Positions 37,038-46,413 of a DNA stretch of 64,000 bases are shown here, piece after piece (position 1 is the stretch's first letter; every line of letters starts with the position of its first letter). The position numbers and the translations under genes were made by a program. Under the pieces are notes generated by a model. That model saw only the letters and a list, made by a program, of their open reading frames with translations, had not been told where the DNA came from and did not search any database. The stretch is from Dyadobacter linearis (GTDB lineage Bacteria > Bacteroidota > Bacteroidia > Cytophagales > Spirosomataceae): positions 1 through 64,000 of the forward strand of contig NZ_CAJRAU010000006.1 of assembly GCF_907165045.1 (NCBI RefSeq). Direction: 5' to 3'.

Positions 37038-37892
37038 ATGAGAATTCTCGTATTAGGCGCCTCTGGACAGCTGGGAAGCTGCTTGAAAAAAGTATCTACT
37101 GAAAAGAATATTACTGACATAGCCTTCCCTTCAGAAGAGTTAGGAAACATCCTTGACGAGGAATTACTTGAAAAGCTTTTTAGCTCGGAAAAACCTTCAT
37201 ACGTTATTAATTGCGCTGCGTACACAGCGGTAGATAAGGCTGAAGAAGATCAGGAAACTTGCAGAAAAATAAATCGTGACGGTGCCGCAAATATCGCCAA
37301 GGCCTGTGAAAAGCATGGTGTGAAGTTAGTTCACATTAGTACCGATTTCGTATTCAAAGGGGATGTCACTGGTTTATTATCAGAAACCGATAAGGCGGAA
37401 CCTGAGAATATTTACGGATTGACTAAGCTGGAAGGCGAAGCCGCAATTGCTGAGATTCTTCAAGAACATTATATAATTCGAACAAGCTGGCTCTACTCGG
37501 AATACGGCAACAATTTCGTAAAGACGATGATTAGGCTTGTAAAGGAACGTGATCAACTAGGGGTAATCGTCGACCAAGTAGGCTCGCCTACTTATGCGAT
37601 CGATCTTGCAGATGCGATTCTCGAAATTGTTGAGTCTAGAAACGAAAGCTACGGTATATATCATTTCAGCAACGAGGGAGTTACTTCCTGGTATGACTTT
37701 GCAAAAGCGATATTTGACATCAGTGGGATCGAGACTAAACTTAATCCTGTCAAAACTTCTGAATATGTTACAAAGGCTATTCGTCCAGCTTATTCAGTTA
37801 TGGATAAGTCCAAAATCAAGTCCACCTATGGCATATCAATTCCTTATTGGAGAGACAGCCTAGCTATTTGTATCAATAGGCTTTCTATCTAA
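37038..37892 (+). CDS. rfbD: dTDP-4-dehydrorhamnose reductase
   Basis: This 284-residue extended SDR enzyme reduces dTDP-4-dehydro-L-rhamnose to dTDP-L-rhamnose with NAD(P)H. The cofactor motif is RILVLGASGQLGSCLKKV. The catalytic Ser/Thr is in HISTDFVFKGD, and the YxxxK is in NIYGLTKLEGE. RTSWLYSEYGNNFVKTMI and GIYHFSNEGVTSWYDFAKAI are conserved. The other rhamnose genes (rfbA, rfbB, rfbC) are not in the window, so this copy either serves with genes elsewhere or is a second locus copy. It suggests L-rhamnose in the polymer, consistent with the nearby rhamnosyltransferase-like GT2 proteins. Confidence 0.93.
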   Translation: MRILVLGASGQLGSCLKKVSTEKNITDIAFPSEELGNILDEELLEKLFSSEKPSYVINCAAYTAVDKAEEDQETCRKINRDGAANIAKACEKHGVKLVHISTDFVFKGDVTGLLSETDKAEPENIYGLTKLEGEAAIAEILQEHYIIRTSWLYSEYGNNFVKTMIRLVKERDQLGVIVDQVGSPTYAIDLADAILEIVESRNESYGIYHFSNEGVTSWYDFAKAIFDISGIETKLNPVKTSEYVTKAIRPAYSVMDKSKIKSTYGISIPYWRDSLAICINRLSI

Positions 37893-37935
37893 TATGGTAA
37901 GTACCTGATAACAAGCTTAAACTAAAATTCATCGA

Positions 37936-39792
37936 ATGGCATCCGGTTCAACATTTAGGTATGACATTAATGCGCTTCGGGCAATAGCGGTCCTAGGAGT
38001 CGTACTATTTCACTACAAGGTCCCATTCTTTGACGGTGGTTTTGCCGGCGTAGATGTCTTCTTTATCATATCTGGATACCTGATGACCAAGATAGTTGTA
38101 ACGGGTCTAGAAAAAGGTAGTTTTTCTCTTGTCAATTTTTATGCAAAACGCGCCCAACGTATAATACCGGCGCTAAATTTTTTAATTGCCGTCCTGCTAC
38201 TTTTTGCCTTCTTTTTTTACCTTCCCGATGACTATCAAAGCTTAGCTAAGAACGCACTCGCGAGCGTTTTTTTCTATTCTAATATTGCCTATTACGACGC
38301 AAACTATTTCGATGCTTCATCAGACACGAACATGTTGCTTCATACATGGTCACTATCAGTGGAGTGGCAATTTTACCTTTTGCTGCCCCTCGTCCTTCTC
38401 ATTTTAAATAAATTCTACAGGGCCGAGAGGAAATTCTTTCTATACTTCTTTTTAAGTGCCACCGCCTTAATATTCTTAATAGCGGCTATTTCTACCAGAT
38501 TCTGGCCGAACGCCTCCTTTTATCTTCTTCCAACAAGATCATGGGAACTGTTGCTAGGTGGAGTAGTCTTCTTGGCAGAAGGGCGTTTTAAATTCCTCGG
38601 TAGTAGAATTGCAATGGTGGCTGGATATGTAGCAATCTTTCTTTGTTTCTATCTATTAAACAACAGAATGAATTGGCCAGGCATATATACCCTGCTGCCA
38701 GTCTCGGCTACGTTTCTGGTCATCTCAGCAAACTTCAACGATGTTAGCATATTACGATCTCGGATTGTCGAATTTCTGGGTAAGATCTCGTATTCGCTCT
38801 ATCTTTGGCACTGGCCTATCTACGTAGTTGGAGGTTATTTAGGCATTAAACTGGATGTAACTTCAACGGTCTTGTACATTGCCGTCTCGTTGGGAGCTGC
38901 CTACCTCTCTTACACATATATTGAATCGATCAAATTCAAGGGCAATATTATGCTATCCGTTTCAACTGGTTCCCTCGCTTGTGTAGCAATTCTAATTTCC
39001 CATTACAGCATCAACGAAGTAGTTTTCGAGGAGAAGAGCTTGGCTATGTCGAGATATGACGAGACTCATCAAGAAGAGCGTAACAGGCAGTTTGGGATCG
39101 GTTCTTGCTTTATGACTGCGCATTCCTATGGACCAAAAAATTTCAAACGAGACTTTTGTTTGTCGATAAAAGACAACAAAAAGAACTACATCCTGATTGG
39201 AGACAGCCACTCGGCACACCTTTCACAATCTTTGAGAGAGTATTTTCAAAAACTTAATGTCAATCTGAACCAGGCTTCTGCAAGTGGCTGCTTGCCTTTG
39301 CTTAAGCCAAACGGGGAAGCTCGCTGTCGCGAACTTATGAATTTTCTTTATCACGATTACTTGCCGAAACATGCAAAAGAAATTGACGGCGTTGTGATCA
39401 GTGGAAATTGGGTCGGTTATGCAAGCAAGGAAGTGCTTTTAACCGATATTCAGGAAACACTGCAGTACTTCAAAAAGCTTAACCTTAAAGTGATCCTAAT
39501 AGGACAGAATGAAACATATACAATTCCATTTTCATCCATCGCGGCCAGAGAATGTGAAATGGATACAGAGTTAAGCTATCGATACTTAGACGATAGCTCA
39601 CTCGAAGTGAATGATTTCTTAAAATCAAATCTTGCCAGTATGTATGTGAACATTTATGATTTGAACATTCCAAAAATCTCGGCAGATAACGTTCCATATA
39701 TGTTTGATCAGAATCACTTTACTAAGTATGGAGCCGATCGTGTAGCAATAGAGATATTTCGAAGCAAGCAATTTAGAAGCTTTTTGAAATAA
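37936..39792 (+). CDS. OafA/YrhL-type acyltransferase with SGNH domain
   Basis: The protein has 618 residues in two parts. Residues ~1-345 are an Acyltransf_3 membrane domain of about ten helices, with YDINALRAIAVLGVVLFHY, FFDGGFAGVDVFFIISGYLMT and TWSLSVEWQFYLLLPL. After one more helix comes a periplasmic SGNH/GDSL-like domain, with the nucleophile motif LIGDSHSAHL and the late FDQNHFTKYGA carrying Asp and His. Such fusions O-acetylate extracellular polysaccharides or peptidoglycan, taking acetyl groups across the membrane. It lies 44 bases after rfbD in the same direction and ends the plus block. Confidence 0.9.
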   Translation: MASGSTFRYDINALRAIAVLGVVLFHYKVPFFDGGFAGVDVFFIISGYLMTKIVVTGLEKGSFSLVNFYAKRAQRIIPALNFLIAVLLLFAFFFYLPDDYQSLAKNALASVFFYSNIAYYDANYFDASSDTNMLLHTWSLSVEWQFYLLLPLVLLILNKFYRAERKFFLYFFLSATALIFLIAAISTRFWPNASFYLLPTRSWELLLGGVVFLAEGRFKFLGSRIAMVAGYVAIFLCFYLLNNRMNWPGIYTLLPVSATFLVISANFNDVSILRSRIVEFLGKISYSLYLWHWPIYVVGGYLGIKLDVTSTVLYIAVSLGAAYLSYTYIESIKFKGNIMLSVSTGSLACVAILISHYSINEVVFEEKSLAMSRYDETHQEERNRQFGIGSCFMTAHSYGPKNFKRDFCLSIKDNKKNYILIGDSHSAHLSQSLREYFQKLNVNLNQASASGCLPLLKPNGEARCRELMNFLYHDYLPKHAKEIDGVVISGNWVGYASKEVLLTDIQETLQYFKKLNLKVILIGQNETYTIPFSSIAARECEMDTELSYRYLDDSSLEVNDFLKSNLASMYVNIYDLNIPKISADNVPYMFDQNHFTKYGADRVAIEIFRSKQFRSFLK

Positions 39793-39833
39793 TCAAATAT
39801 GTTCTTTCTAAAGATACCAATCGAAGCCCAATC

Positions 39834-41333
39834 TTAAAAACTAAGGTCTTTTCTGATAGAAAGCATCAACCCTACCGCATTATCAAAGAGCTTGCCTTGA
39901 TCAACGGATACAGCTGCCTGGATAGTTGAGCCGCCGAGTAGATTGACTGGCTTTGCCAATGCGATCAAACCCGAGAACTGGTAAGTTTTATCCGGCAGCG
40001 GCTGATCGTAAGTACCTTGATTACTTGATAAGGAAAGCTTGGTAGTCCAGGTGGCGTCACTGAGCTTTCCCTTCATTCCAACGTGCGTAGCCCAAACCCT
40101 GTTGTTATTTGTAAAGAAATCGGCATATCTAGGCCAGTTATTTTCGGCACTCGCCGTGATAAAAGGAGTACCGATTCCCCGTCCAAAGTAGGACCAGCCG
40201 TCTCTTACCTGGGCATTATTGAAATAATCATCTTTTCCGCGGATACTGTTTCCATCAACTGCCTCACTGCCGCCCTGACTCTTGGTATATAGGAGTTCAA
40301 GCGTCAATTTCTCGATTGAAAATGTTTTGGCGTCCGTATTTTTCATCGTGAACGTAACTCCGTTCAGCCCATCTTTTACATTATTTAAATAAAAGAGAGA
40401 TCCGTCTTCGACCAGCGCCTGCCGGTACAGCATAATGTTGACGGAAGGAAAATCAAGCTCTATCCCAGCGTCAATACTCGCTACGTGGTTTCCGATCCGG
40501 TTCGTTCTATCAAAGTCTGACAGATCCGCCAGCTTGTTCCCAGGTTTAAATCCGGAGACTACATACCAATACTTGTCTGCGCCGCGCGGCATATTACCGT
40601 CAGTAGTAAAATAGGGGCTTTTCCCTCCCCATTGCACAGCGTGGTTAAATCCTCCGTATAATTTTAGCATTCCGGTCGGCTTACCAATTCGGATAGAAAG
40701 TCCCTTATTATGCAGCTTCAACTCACTCGTGACAGGTCTGCTATTTTCAAGCAACCCGTCTGAGTAAAACCCTTTGAAATAGAAAAAATTAGGAATTAAA
40801 GGCACATACTTCTCGAAAGCAAGCATAATTCTGGGTATCGGCATTGCATTACCCGACCACATATACGATCCTGTTCCCAGTTCGTGATCATTGAAACCTA
40901 CATACTGTTTCCGCCTTCCGACAGTCAGCTGTAAGCTTTTAAAAGCAATCCCGGCGTATGCCTGCGGAAGTAAAAATTTGCTGTTCTTGCTTGCATTACC
41001 GACTGCTTCCAGTCCGTATACATAAGTCCAGTTTTGCTTTGATTCTGCGTTTTGCGAAAACGGCTGTCTGCCCACCACACCAGCTCTCAGACTACCTACC
41101 TGACCTGTGATCGGGACAATTCCCCATTGGTTGGCGTGAAGCCAGAATGGGGTCCGGGACGCAGTTGAACCATAAGCAGCCAGCTCCACCCACGCATTGG
41201 TGTGACTTTTAGAGGTATCAGTATCTTGCGCGAATCCAGGACTGGAAAATGCAGCTAATGCGGCAAAACCGCCAAGAATAAGCTTACAGAGGGAGGTAGA
41301 AGAATGAAACAAGCTTTTAGAGGTTGATGTCAT
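39834..41333 (-). CDS. Second capsule assembly protein of the Wzi family
   Basis: The protein has about 499 residues, with a signal peptide ending near SSPGFAQ and the same landmarks as the gene at 29806: RTPFWLHANQWG, VGRRKQYVG, GTGSYMWSGNAMPIPRIMLAF, RIGKPTGMLKLYGGFNHAVQWGGK and GSLFYLNNVKDGLNGVTF. The 42 bases upstream in frame begin with TTG, so the ATG at 41331-41333, directly before the signal peptide, is the better start. It sits by the rhamnosidases rather than in the main operon. The two Wzi proteins may serve different polymers or work in pairs. It has no poly-G tract. Confidence 0.87.
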   Translation of the reverse strand: MTSTSKSLFHSSTSLCKLILGGFAALAAFSSPGFAQDTDTSKSHTNAWVELAAYGSTASRTPFWLHANQWGIVPITGQVGSLRAGVVGRQPFSQNAESKQNWTYVYGLEAVGNASKNSKFLLPQAYAGIAFKSLQLTVGRRKQYVGFNDHELGTGSYMWSGNAMPIPRIMLAFEKYVPLIPNFFYFKGFYSDGLLENSRPVTSELKLHNKGLSIRIGKPTGMLKLYGGFNHAVQWGGKSPYFTTDGNMPRGADKYWYVVSGFKPGNKLADLSDFDRTNRIGNHVASIDAGIELDFPSVNIMLYRQALVEDGSLFYLNNVKDGLNGVTFTMKNTDAKTFSIEKLTLELLYTKSQGGSEAVDGNSIRGKDDYFNNAQVRDGWSYFGRGIGTPFITASAENNWPRYADFFTNNNRVWATHVGMKGKLSDATWTTKLSLSSNQGTYDQPLPDKTYQFSGLIALAKPVNLLGGSTIQAAVSVDQGKLFDNAVGLMLSIRKDLSF

Positions 41334-41405
41334 TAACTGAGATTTATTAAACGTTGAGCCGGATTTTATCCGCAAAAGTTAACAAATAAATCGAAAGTTC
41401 ATCAA

Positions 41406-44243
41406 CTATTTTACCACAAACTCATAACTCCCCGACCCTGCTTCTACAATCGTGTGACCATTCTCGGTGCCGATCAGTTTTACAGATTTCGATTTGCTAA
41501 TATTTTCCTTATTGGCCAATATCTGCTGCGATTTTTCAGAAGGAATATGAATGCGCGCAACCGTATTCACCGGAACATTTACTTTGAGATTGAGCCCGGA
41601 ATTACCCCGCTCCCATTCCGAAACAACTTTCCCGTTCATCGTTACAAGTGAAGCTTTTAAATGGTTTATACCCTCCTTACCCATTCCGTCAGGCGCTATT
41701 TCAGGTTTTATGTCAAAGGTTGCGAATCCTGGTTGGGTAGCCTGGATACCCGCTGCATTGCCAAACATCCATTCACAAACAGCCCCGAATGCATAGTGAC
41801 TGAACGAGTTCATGGCCGCATTGTACTTAAATCCATCCTCTTTGGTGAAGCTGTCCCAACGCTCCCAAATTGTAGTGGAGCCCTGTTCGACCTCAAAACC
41901 CCAGGACGGAAACTCTTTGCTCAAAAACAGCCTGTAAGCCAGATCCGTATTTCCGGTCGCTGATAATGCAGGTAGCAGCGGCTTGGCGCCAAGAAATCCC
42001 GTGCCGAGCTTATTCCCGTTTTCTTTCAGCAATGCAACAAGAAAATCACCCGACTTTTTAGTCTGAGACTTGTCGATGATCTTCATATAAATCGCATTCG
42101 CATAAGCAGTTTGCGTGTGACCGGTAAAGCCGAGCGCGCCATCCACATACCCTGCACCGTTTCCATACGCTTTCGCATCCGTTTTGAATTTCCCGCTGGC
42201 ATCGCTGTAATGTGCAAGTACTGCCTTTCTCACCTTAGCGCCTATCTGGGTATATTTTTGAAAGTCCTTTTGATTATTGACCGCGCCCGCCATTTCTGCC
42301 ATCAGATCAGCACAATAAGCGTAATAAAAGGAAGCGAGCATATCGGGCGGCGTTTTTTTACCGAAAGAAAGCCAGTCACCAAAGCCGCCTTTTGGGTCAA
42401 TGTCAGCGAATGCATTCTCTTTGAAAACATAGCCGCCTTTGCTCCTTTTTTCCAGAAAATCCATAAATCTGGACATCGCCGGCCAGCCTTCGCTGATCAT
42501 GCGTGTGTCTCCGTAAGCACGGTAGATCTGGTAGGGGCAAATAATGCCGGCTTCCATCCAGCCTGGCGAAAATGTATCCGATTTTCGCAGATCCGGTGCC
42601 GGCGCGTAAACGGGGTAAGATCCATCCTTCCGCTGGGCATCATTTAGATCAACCACCCATTTAGTGAAAAAAGAAGCTACGTCGCGGTTGAAAGTGGCCG
42701 ATTTGGCATAAACCTGCGCGTCCCCCGTCCAGCCGATCCGCTCGTCGCGCTGCGGACAGTCGGTAGGAATATCAATATAATTAGCGCGCTGGGTCCAGTC
42801 GATATTGCTGTAAAGCTGGTTGACCATCGCATTATCTGTTTCAAACGAACCCGTTTTCGGAGTATCCGAACCGATCACCAGACCAAGAATCGCATCTTTG
42901 CCCGGCTTGTAACCCAGACCCGCCAGCTCTACATATTGAAATCCATGAAATGTAAATTGCGGCTCCCAGGTTTCGCCCTGCGGATCTCCCTTTAATATAT
43001 AAGTATCCGTCGCCCGCGCCATTCTTAGGTTTTCGGTCATTAATCTGCCGTCGGGATGCAGCTTTTCACCAAACCTCAAACGGATCGTGTCCCCGGCTGC
43101 TCCTTTCACTTTAATGCCCACAATTCCCGCGAAATTCTGGCCCATATCAAAGATATAGCTGCCTCCCGGGCGGTCTGCGATCGTTTTCACTTCCAGCGTT
43201 TGTGTCACTTTTACCGGCGGGCCCGGGTATACCTGGATCAGCCGCTCGGGTTTGTCAGCAAAAACCTGCGCTTTTTCCCATTTGCTGTCATCAAAACCTC
43301 CTTTGTTCCAGCCCGTCGGTTCGAGGCGGGCGTCGTAGGTTTCGCCATTTAAAAGATCAGATTCCAGGATTGCGCCTGTGCTGGCTTTCCAGGTTTGGTC
43401 TGTCATAAATGATTCCTTCGTGCCATCGCTATACTCCACTTCCAACTGGGCTTTCAAAAGAGGTACTTTGCCATAAAATGCGCGCACAACCGGATTTTGA
43501 ACCAATAAGGAATAACCCAGGTAACCTGCGTACCAGCCATAAGAAAGCTGGGAAGCCAACGCATTTTCACCGGGTTTCAGATCAGAGGTAACATCGTAGG
43601 TTTGATAGTAAACCCTTTTGTCATAGTCAGTCCAGCCGGGCGTCAGGAATGCGTCACCCGCTTTTTTCCCATTGATCTGAAATTCATACAATCCCAGCGC
43701 GGTCACATATAGCCTTGCTTTTTTCAATCCTTTTTTGATCACAACCTGCTTTCTCAAATAAGGCGCGGGCGGCAAATGGTAGATTTTACCTTTCCCCAAA
43801 TGATCCAGATCCAGACCGATCCAGTCGGCTTTCCATTCATTTTTCGCCAAAAGTCCCATTTCCCACGAAGCAGCGTCGCTCCATTTTCCGGGCACTCCAT
43901 TTTTATCCCAGCTCCTTACCTTCCAATAGCAAATTGTTCTGGAAGACAGCGGCTTACCCTTGTATTCAATCTGGTAAGTGGCTCGGCCATTCGTTTTGTT
44001 TGTGTTCCAAAGATCGGCTTTCGCTTCCGTCAGATTCTCGGGAGTGCTTGCTACCAATATCTGATAGGCGGTTTGGACCTGGTTGTTTTCACCCGATTGC
44101 AGCTCCCAGCTCAGTCGCGGGCTTTTCTGATCGGTGACCGGGTTGACTTTATATTCGCAGCGCAGGTAAGTCGGGTCTAAACCTTTCGCATTTGCACCTG
44201 TAAACACGCAGGCTGACAATAACAGGGATACTAGAATTTTCAT
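41406..44243 (-). CDS. Alpha-L-rhamnosidase, glycoside hydrolase family 78
   Basis: The protein has 945 residues with a signal peptide ending near GANAKG. It runs through an N-terminal fibronectin-like domain, beta-sandwich carbohydrate-binding domains (RKQVVIKKGLKKARLYVTALGLYEFQINGKK is typical), the (alpha/alpha)6 catalytic barrel and a C-terminal beta domain. Catalytic motifs are TDCPQRDERIGWTGDAQVYAKSA, containing the acid Glu, and the second carboxylate near STTIWERWDSF. It should cleave terminal alpha-L-rhamnose from polysaccharide or glycoside in the periplasm or outside. It lies 14 bases after the 586-residue GH78-like gene and belongs to the same operon. Confidence 0.94.
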   Translation of the reverse strand: MKILVSLLLSACVFTGANAKGLDPTYLRCEYKVNPVTDQKSPRLSWELQSGENNQVQTAYQILVASTPENLTEAKADLWNTNKTNGRATYQIEYKGKPLSSRTICYWKVRSWDKNGVPGKWSDAASWEMGLLAKNEWKADWIGLDLDHLGKGKIYHLPPAPYLRKQVVIKKGLKKARLYVTALGLYEFQINGKKAGDAFLTPGWTDYDKRVYYQTYDVTSDLKPGENALASQLSYGWYAGYLGYSLLVQNPVVRAFYGKVPLLKAQLEVEYSDGTKESFMTDQTWKASTGAILESDLLNGETYDARLEPTGWNKGGFDDSKWEKAQVFADKPERLIQVYPGPPVKVTQTLEVKTIADRPGGSYIFDMGQNFAGIVGIKVKGAAGDTIRLRFGEKLHPDGRLMTENLRMARATDTYILKGDPQGETWEPQFTFHGFQYVELAGLGYKPGKDAILGLVIGSDTPKTGSFETDNAMVNQLYSNIDWTQRANYIDIPTDCPQRDERIGWTGDAQVYAKSATFNRDVASFFTKWVVDLNDAQRKDGSYPVYAPAPDLRKSDTFSPGWMEAGIICPYQIYRAYGDTRMISEGWPAMSRFMDFLEKRSKGGYVFKENAFADIDPKGGFGDWLSFGKKTPPDMLASFYYAYCADLMAEMAGAVNNQKDFQKYTQIGAKVRKAVLAHYSDASGKFKTDAKAYGNGAGYVDGALGFTGHTQTAYANAIYMKIIDKSQTKKSGDFLVALLKENGNKLGTGFLGAKPLLPALSATGNTDLAYRLFLSKEFPSWGFEVEQGSTTIWERWDSFTKEDGFKYNAAMNSFSHYAFGAVCEWMFGNAAGIQATQPGFATFDIKPEIAPDGMGKEGINHLKASLVTMNGKVVSEWERGNSGLNLKVNVPVNTVARIHIPSEKSQQILANKENISKSKSVKLIGTENGHTIVEAGSGSYEFVVK

Positions 44244-44256
44244 GAGGTGGGTTGGG

Positions 44257-46017
44257 CTAGCGTAGAACTTTCACGCCTTTTGGCGCATCAATATTGGATT
44301 TAATGCTGCCGTCGGCCTGCTTTTCATGGCGCACTTTCACAACTCCGAGCGGGGTTGGATAAGTACCTTCTGCCCAGGTCAGGTCGCCCAGGTTGGGCTG
44401 CACGCGGATCGTCTTGCCGCCTGCTTCCACAATACTAACACCCAGAACGTGCTCGGAAAGCCACGCAGTCGGACCGGAAGCCCAGCCGTGGCAGAGACTG
44501 TGGCGCAGGTTTTTGTAACAATATGCTCCAAAATCTCCGTGAATATCATCCTTACCTTCCGGCACAAGCTCGTCGATCGGCGCTGCATTTTTAGTCCAGG
44601 CCAAGTCAAAATCTTCCCAGAAAGTAGTTGCGCCCATATCGAGCATTCCGCCCCAATAGTTACGAATGCAGTTCAATGCGCCATTGTAATCCTTCGCTTT
44701 TGCTTTGGCCTGCAACATATAATAACCGTAAAAGGTAGAAAACCGCTCGCATTCACCCTGGGAAATCACGTCCGCATTGGCCTTTTCAGCCGGAACCAAT
44801 CCTGCCAAAGCCAAAAGTGAAGCGGCCTGTTTGGAACCGTTTATTTCAGGTACATATAATTTGAGCTGAGTGGCCGTATTCTTGCATTTGGCAGCCTGGG
44901 CCGGCTCGTCGAGAATCGTACAAAGTTCGGCTCCTGCTTCCATCGTCATGACCATCATTGCGTGCAGACCAGCGTGTATTCCTTCGGGATTTTCGCTTGA
45001 AGGCCAGTCCAGAAAACGTGTACCGTCCAGGTTTTCCTTGTTGTCTTTTGTTTTTTGTATTAAAAGGTCAAGTAACCCGACCAGGTATTTTTGTTGCTTG
45101 CGTAGATAGGCAATATCGCCTTGATTCTTATATAAATCCCTGTGTATCAATACCCACCACATCGAATAGGCACTGATTCCATTCATCCAGCCCGGCAGCG
45201 GCGTAATGTCGCGCGCCTGGTCCAGACTTTTTGCAACTACTTCATTTTTACCAAAAACGGTATTGATCGTCATCACTTCCGGGTGCATATCCCCTACCCA
45301 CACCAGCCTATCGCGCTTGATACCGTCCCACAAATATTCCTGCATATTCAAATGCACCGTGTAGGCGCCCACATTCCAGATCTGATTAAGCCGCTCGTCG
45401 TTACTTTTAAATGAACCCAGGTAAGGAATATCGCGAAACTCAAACACAGCCCGCACTTCTTTCAGCTGCAACTCCCGATCAGGATCGATCAGATCAATTC
45501 TGGCGAAACGAAAACCTGAATTCCCTACCTGCATACTACCCAGCCACGGCACTTCTACCACAAAATCGCGCATGGCGTGATCGTTGGTTGCCCCGCGGAT
45601 CGTGTCAATATCCGACATTGCCTCGCTCACCGACTCGCCAAATCGTATTCTAATGCGGATTGGTTTCTGATTAGCAGGCTGATCGGTAATCAGCTGTATC
45701 CCGCCCTGAATCTCTTTTCCAAAGTCGAACAATATTCCCGGCTTCACATCTGCGGTACTGATCATCTTGCAAAAATTCTGATGCACCAGATCCGCCTGCC
45801 CGCTTCCTTTTACAAGCAGTTTCTGCGCATCGACAACACTTGTGGAAGTTTTATCAGAAGTCCAGACAATGCGCTTCGGAGTCAGATAATGCCTGATCCG
45901 CGAATCTTTCTGGCTTTCATAAGTCTTATCAAAAATCGGCGGAAGTCCCTGAGCCAGGGCCTGGTAGCTGGTAAACAGCAGCGTATAACACAGAAGCGTA
46001 AGGTATTTGTAGCGCAT
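44257..46017 (-). CDS. GH78-like alpha-L-rhamnosidase, short form
   Basis: This 586-residue protein has a signal peptide ending near QALAQG. It lacks the large N-terminal modules of the adjacent enzyme and has the (alpha/alpha)6 catalytic domain with YLWDGIKRDRLVWVGDMHPEV, matching the DCPxRDERxGWxGD region, plus GATTFWEDFDLAW near the second catalytic glutamate. The changed motif (W-D-G-I-K-R-D-R) is typical of a subgroup of Bacteroidota proteins whose activity is less certain. It is the first gene of the operon, transcribed away from the symporter gene across the repeat-rich intergenic region. Confidence 0.85.
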   Translation of the reverse strand: MRYKYLTLLCYTLLFTSYQALAQGLPPIFDKTYESQKDSRIRHYLTPKRIVWTSDKTSTSVVDAQKLLVKGSGQADLVHQNFCKMISTADVKPGILFDFGKEIQGGIQLITDQPANQKPIRIRIRFGESVSEAMSDIDTIRGATNDHAMRDFVVEVPWLGSMQVGNSGFRFARIDLIDPDRELQLKEVRAVFEFRDIPYLGSFKSNDERLNQIWNVGAYTVHLNMQEYLWDGIKRDRLVWVGDMHPEVMTINTVFGKNEVVAKSLDQARDITPLPGWMNGISAYSMWWVLIHRDLYKNQGDIAYLRKQQKYLVGLLDLLIQKTKDNKENLDGTRFLDWPSSENPEGIHAGLHAMMVMTMEAGAELCTILDEPAQAAKCKNTATQLKLYVPEINGSKQAASLLALAGLVPAEKANADVISQGECERFSTFYGYYMLQAKAKAKDYNGALNCIRNYWGGMLDMGATTFWEDFDLAWTKNAAPIDELVPEGKDDIHGDFGAYCYKNLRHSLCHGWASGPTAWLSEHVLGVSIVEAGGKTIRVQPNLGDLTWAEGTYPTPLGVVKVRHEKQADGSIKSNIDAPKGVKVLR

Positions 46018-46110
46018 AAGGGTTCAGGATACATGGTAATATTGCAGGAAAATAAGTGATTATAGTTTTACCAACTAGCCTGTTGTGTCCTGTGTGGGGG
46101 GGCGGGGGAG

Positions 46111-46210
46111 GTTGGTCATTTGTTGTCATTTGTTGTCATTGGTAGTCATTGCTTGTCATTGGGAGTCATTCGTTGTCATTGCTTGTCATTGGTAGTCATT
46201 AGTTGTCACT
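46111..46210 (+). repeat. Ten tandem 10-bp units NNNNGTCATT
   Basis: All ten units align without gaps: each decamer ends GTCATT except the last (GTCACT). The first four bases vary (gttg, tgtt, ggta, gctt, ggga, cgtt). The exact 10-base period is close to one turn of B-DNA. The units are not related to coding frames in an evident gene. Confidence 0.95.
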
Positions 46211-46250
46211 GGTCGTTATAATTGCTTTTCATTCTCAAATCCTAACAACA

Positions 46251-46300
46251 ACTGACAATCAATGACAATTAAATGACTACCAATGACCACTAATGACCTA
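46251..46300 (-). repeat. Opposed array of AATGAC units
   Basis: AATGAC or ACTGAC occurs at 46251, 46261, 46272, 46282 and 46292. It is the reverse complement of the GTCATT units on the other side of the spacer. AATGACTACCAATGAC (46272-46287) is a perfect complement of segments at 46135-46150 and 46185-46200, so long hairpins can form. Confidence 0.9.
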
Positions 46301-46413
46301 ACCCACCGCATCCCCCCAACCCCCAACGCGCTAAATCCGACAAAAAACCGTTCTAATTTTGCCAGTGCTGCTTTTAGCCCTAATTTTAGCCATTGCCTAA
46401 ACCACCAAGGCCT

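Larger units (their letters stand above)
46018..46413. other. Repeat-rich divergent region between rhamnosidases and the symporter
   Basis: The 396 bases contain a G-rich tract (46094-46110), ten 10-bp units ending GTCATT (46111-46210), a 40-base spacer, an opposed group of AATGAC units (46251-46300), and TAATTTTG (46354-46361), which matches TAnnTTTG for the plus strand. No strong -33 is seen. No gene is evident here; the next coding signal is the small protein at 46414. Confidence 0.6.

Noticed and set aside
42111..42647. 178-codon plus-strand frame inside the large rhamnosidase gene
   Set aside because: It is an antisense shadow of the GH78 catalytic domain, Cys/His-rich with no family signal.
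41454..46059. Several 60-100-codon plus-strand frames across the rhamnosidase and GH78-like genes
   Set aside because: All are antisense to two long, motif-rich hydrolase genes, and high G+C in this part favours open shadow frames.
46111..46300. CRISPR array
   Set aside because: Units are 10 bases with no 25-45-base spacers, the arms are in opposite orientation and there are no cas genes.
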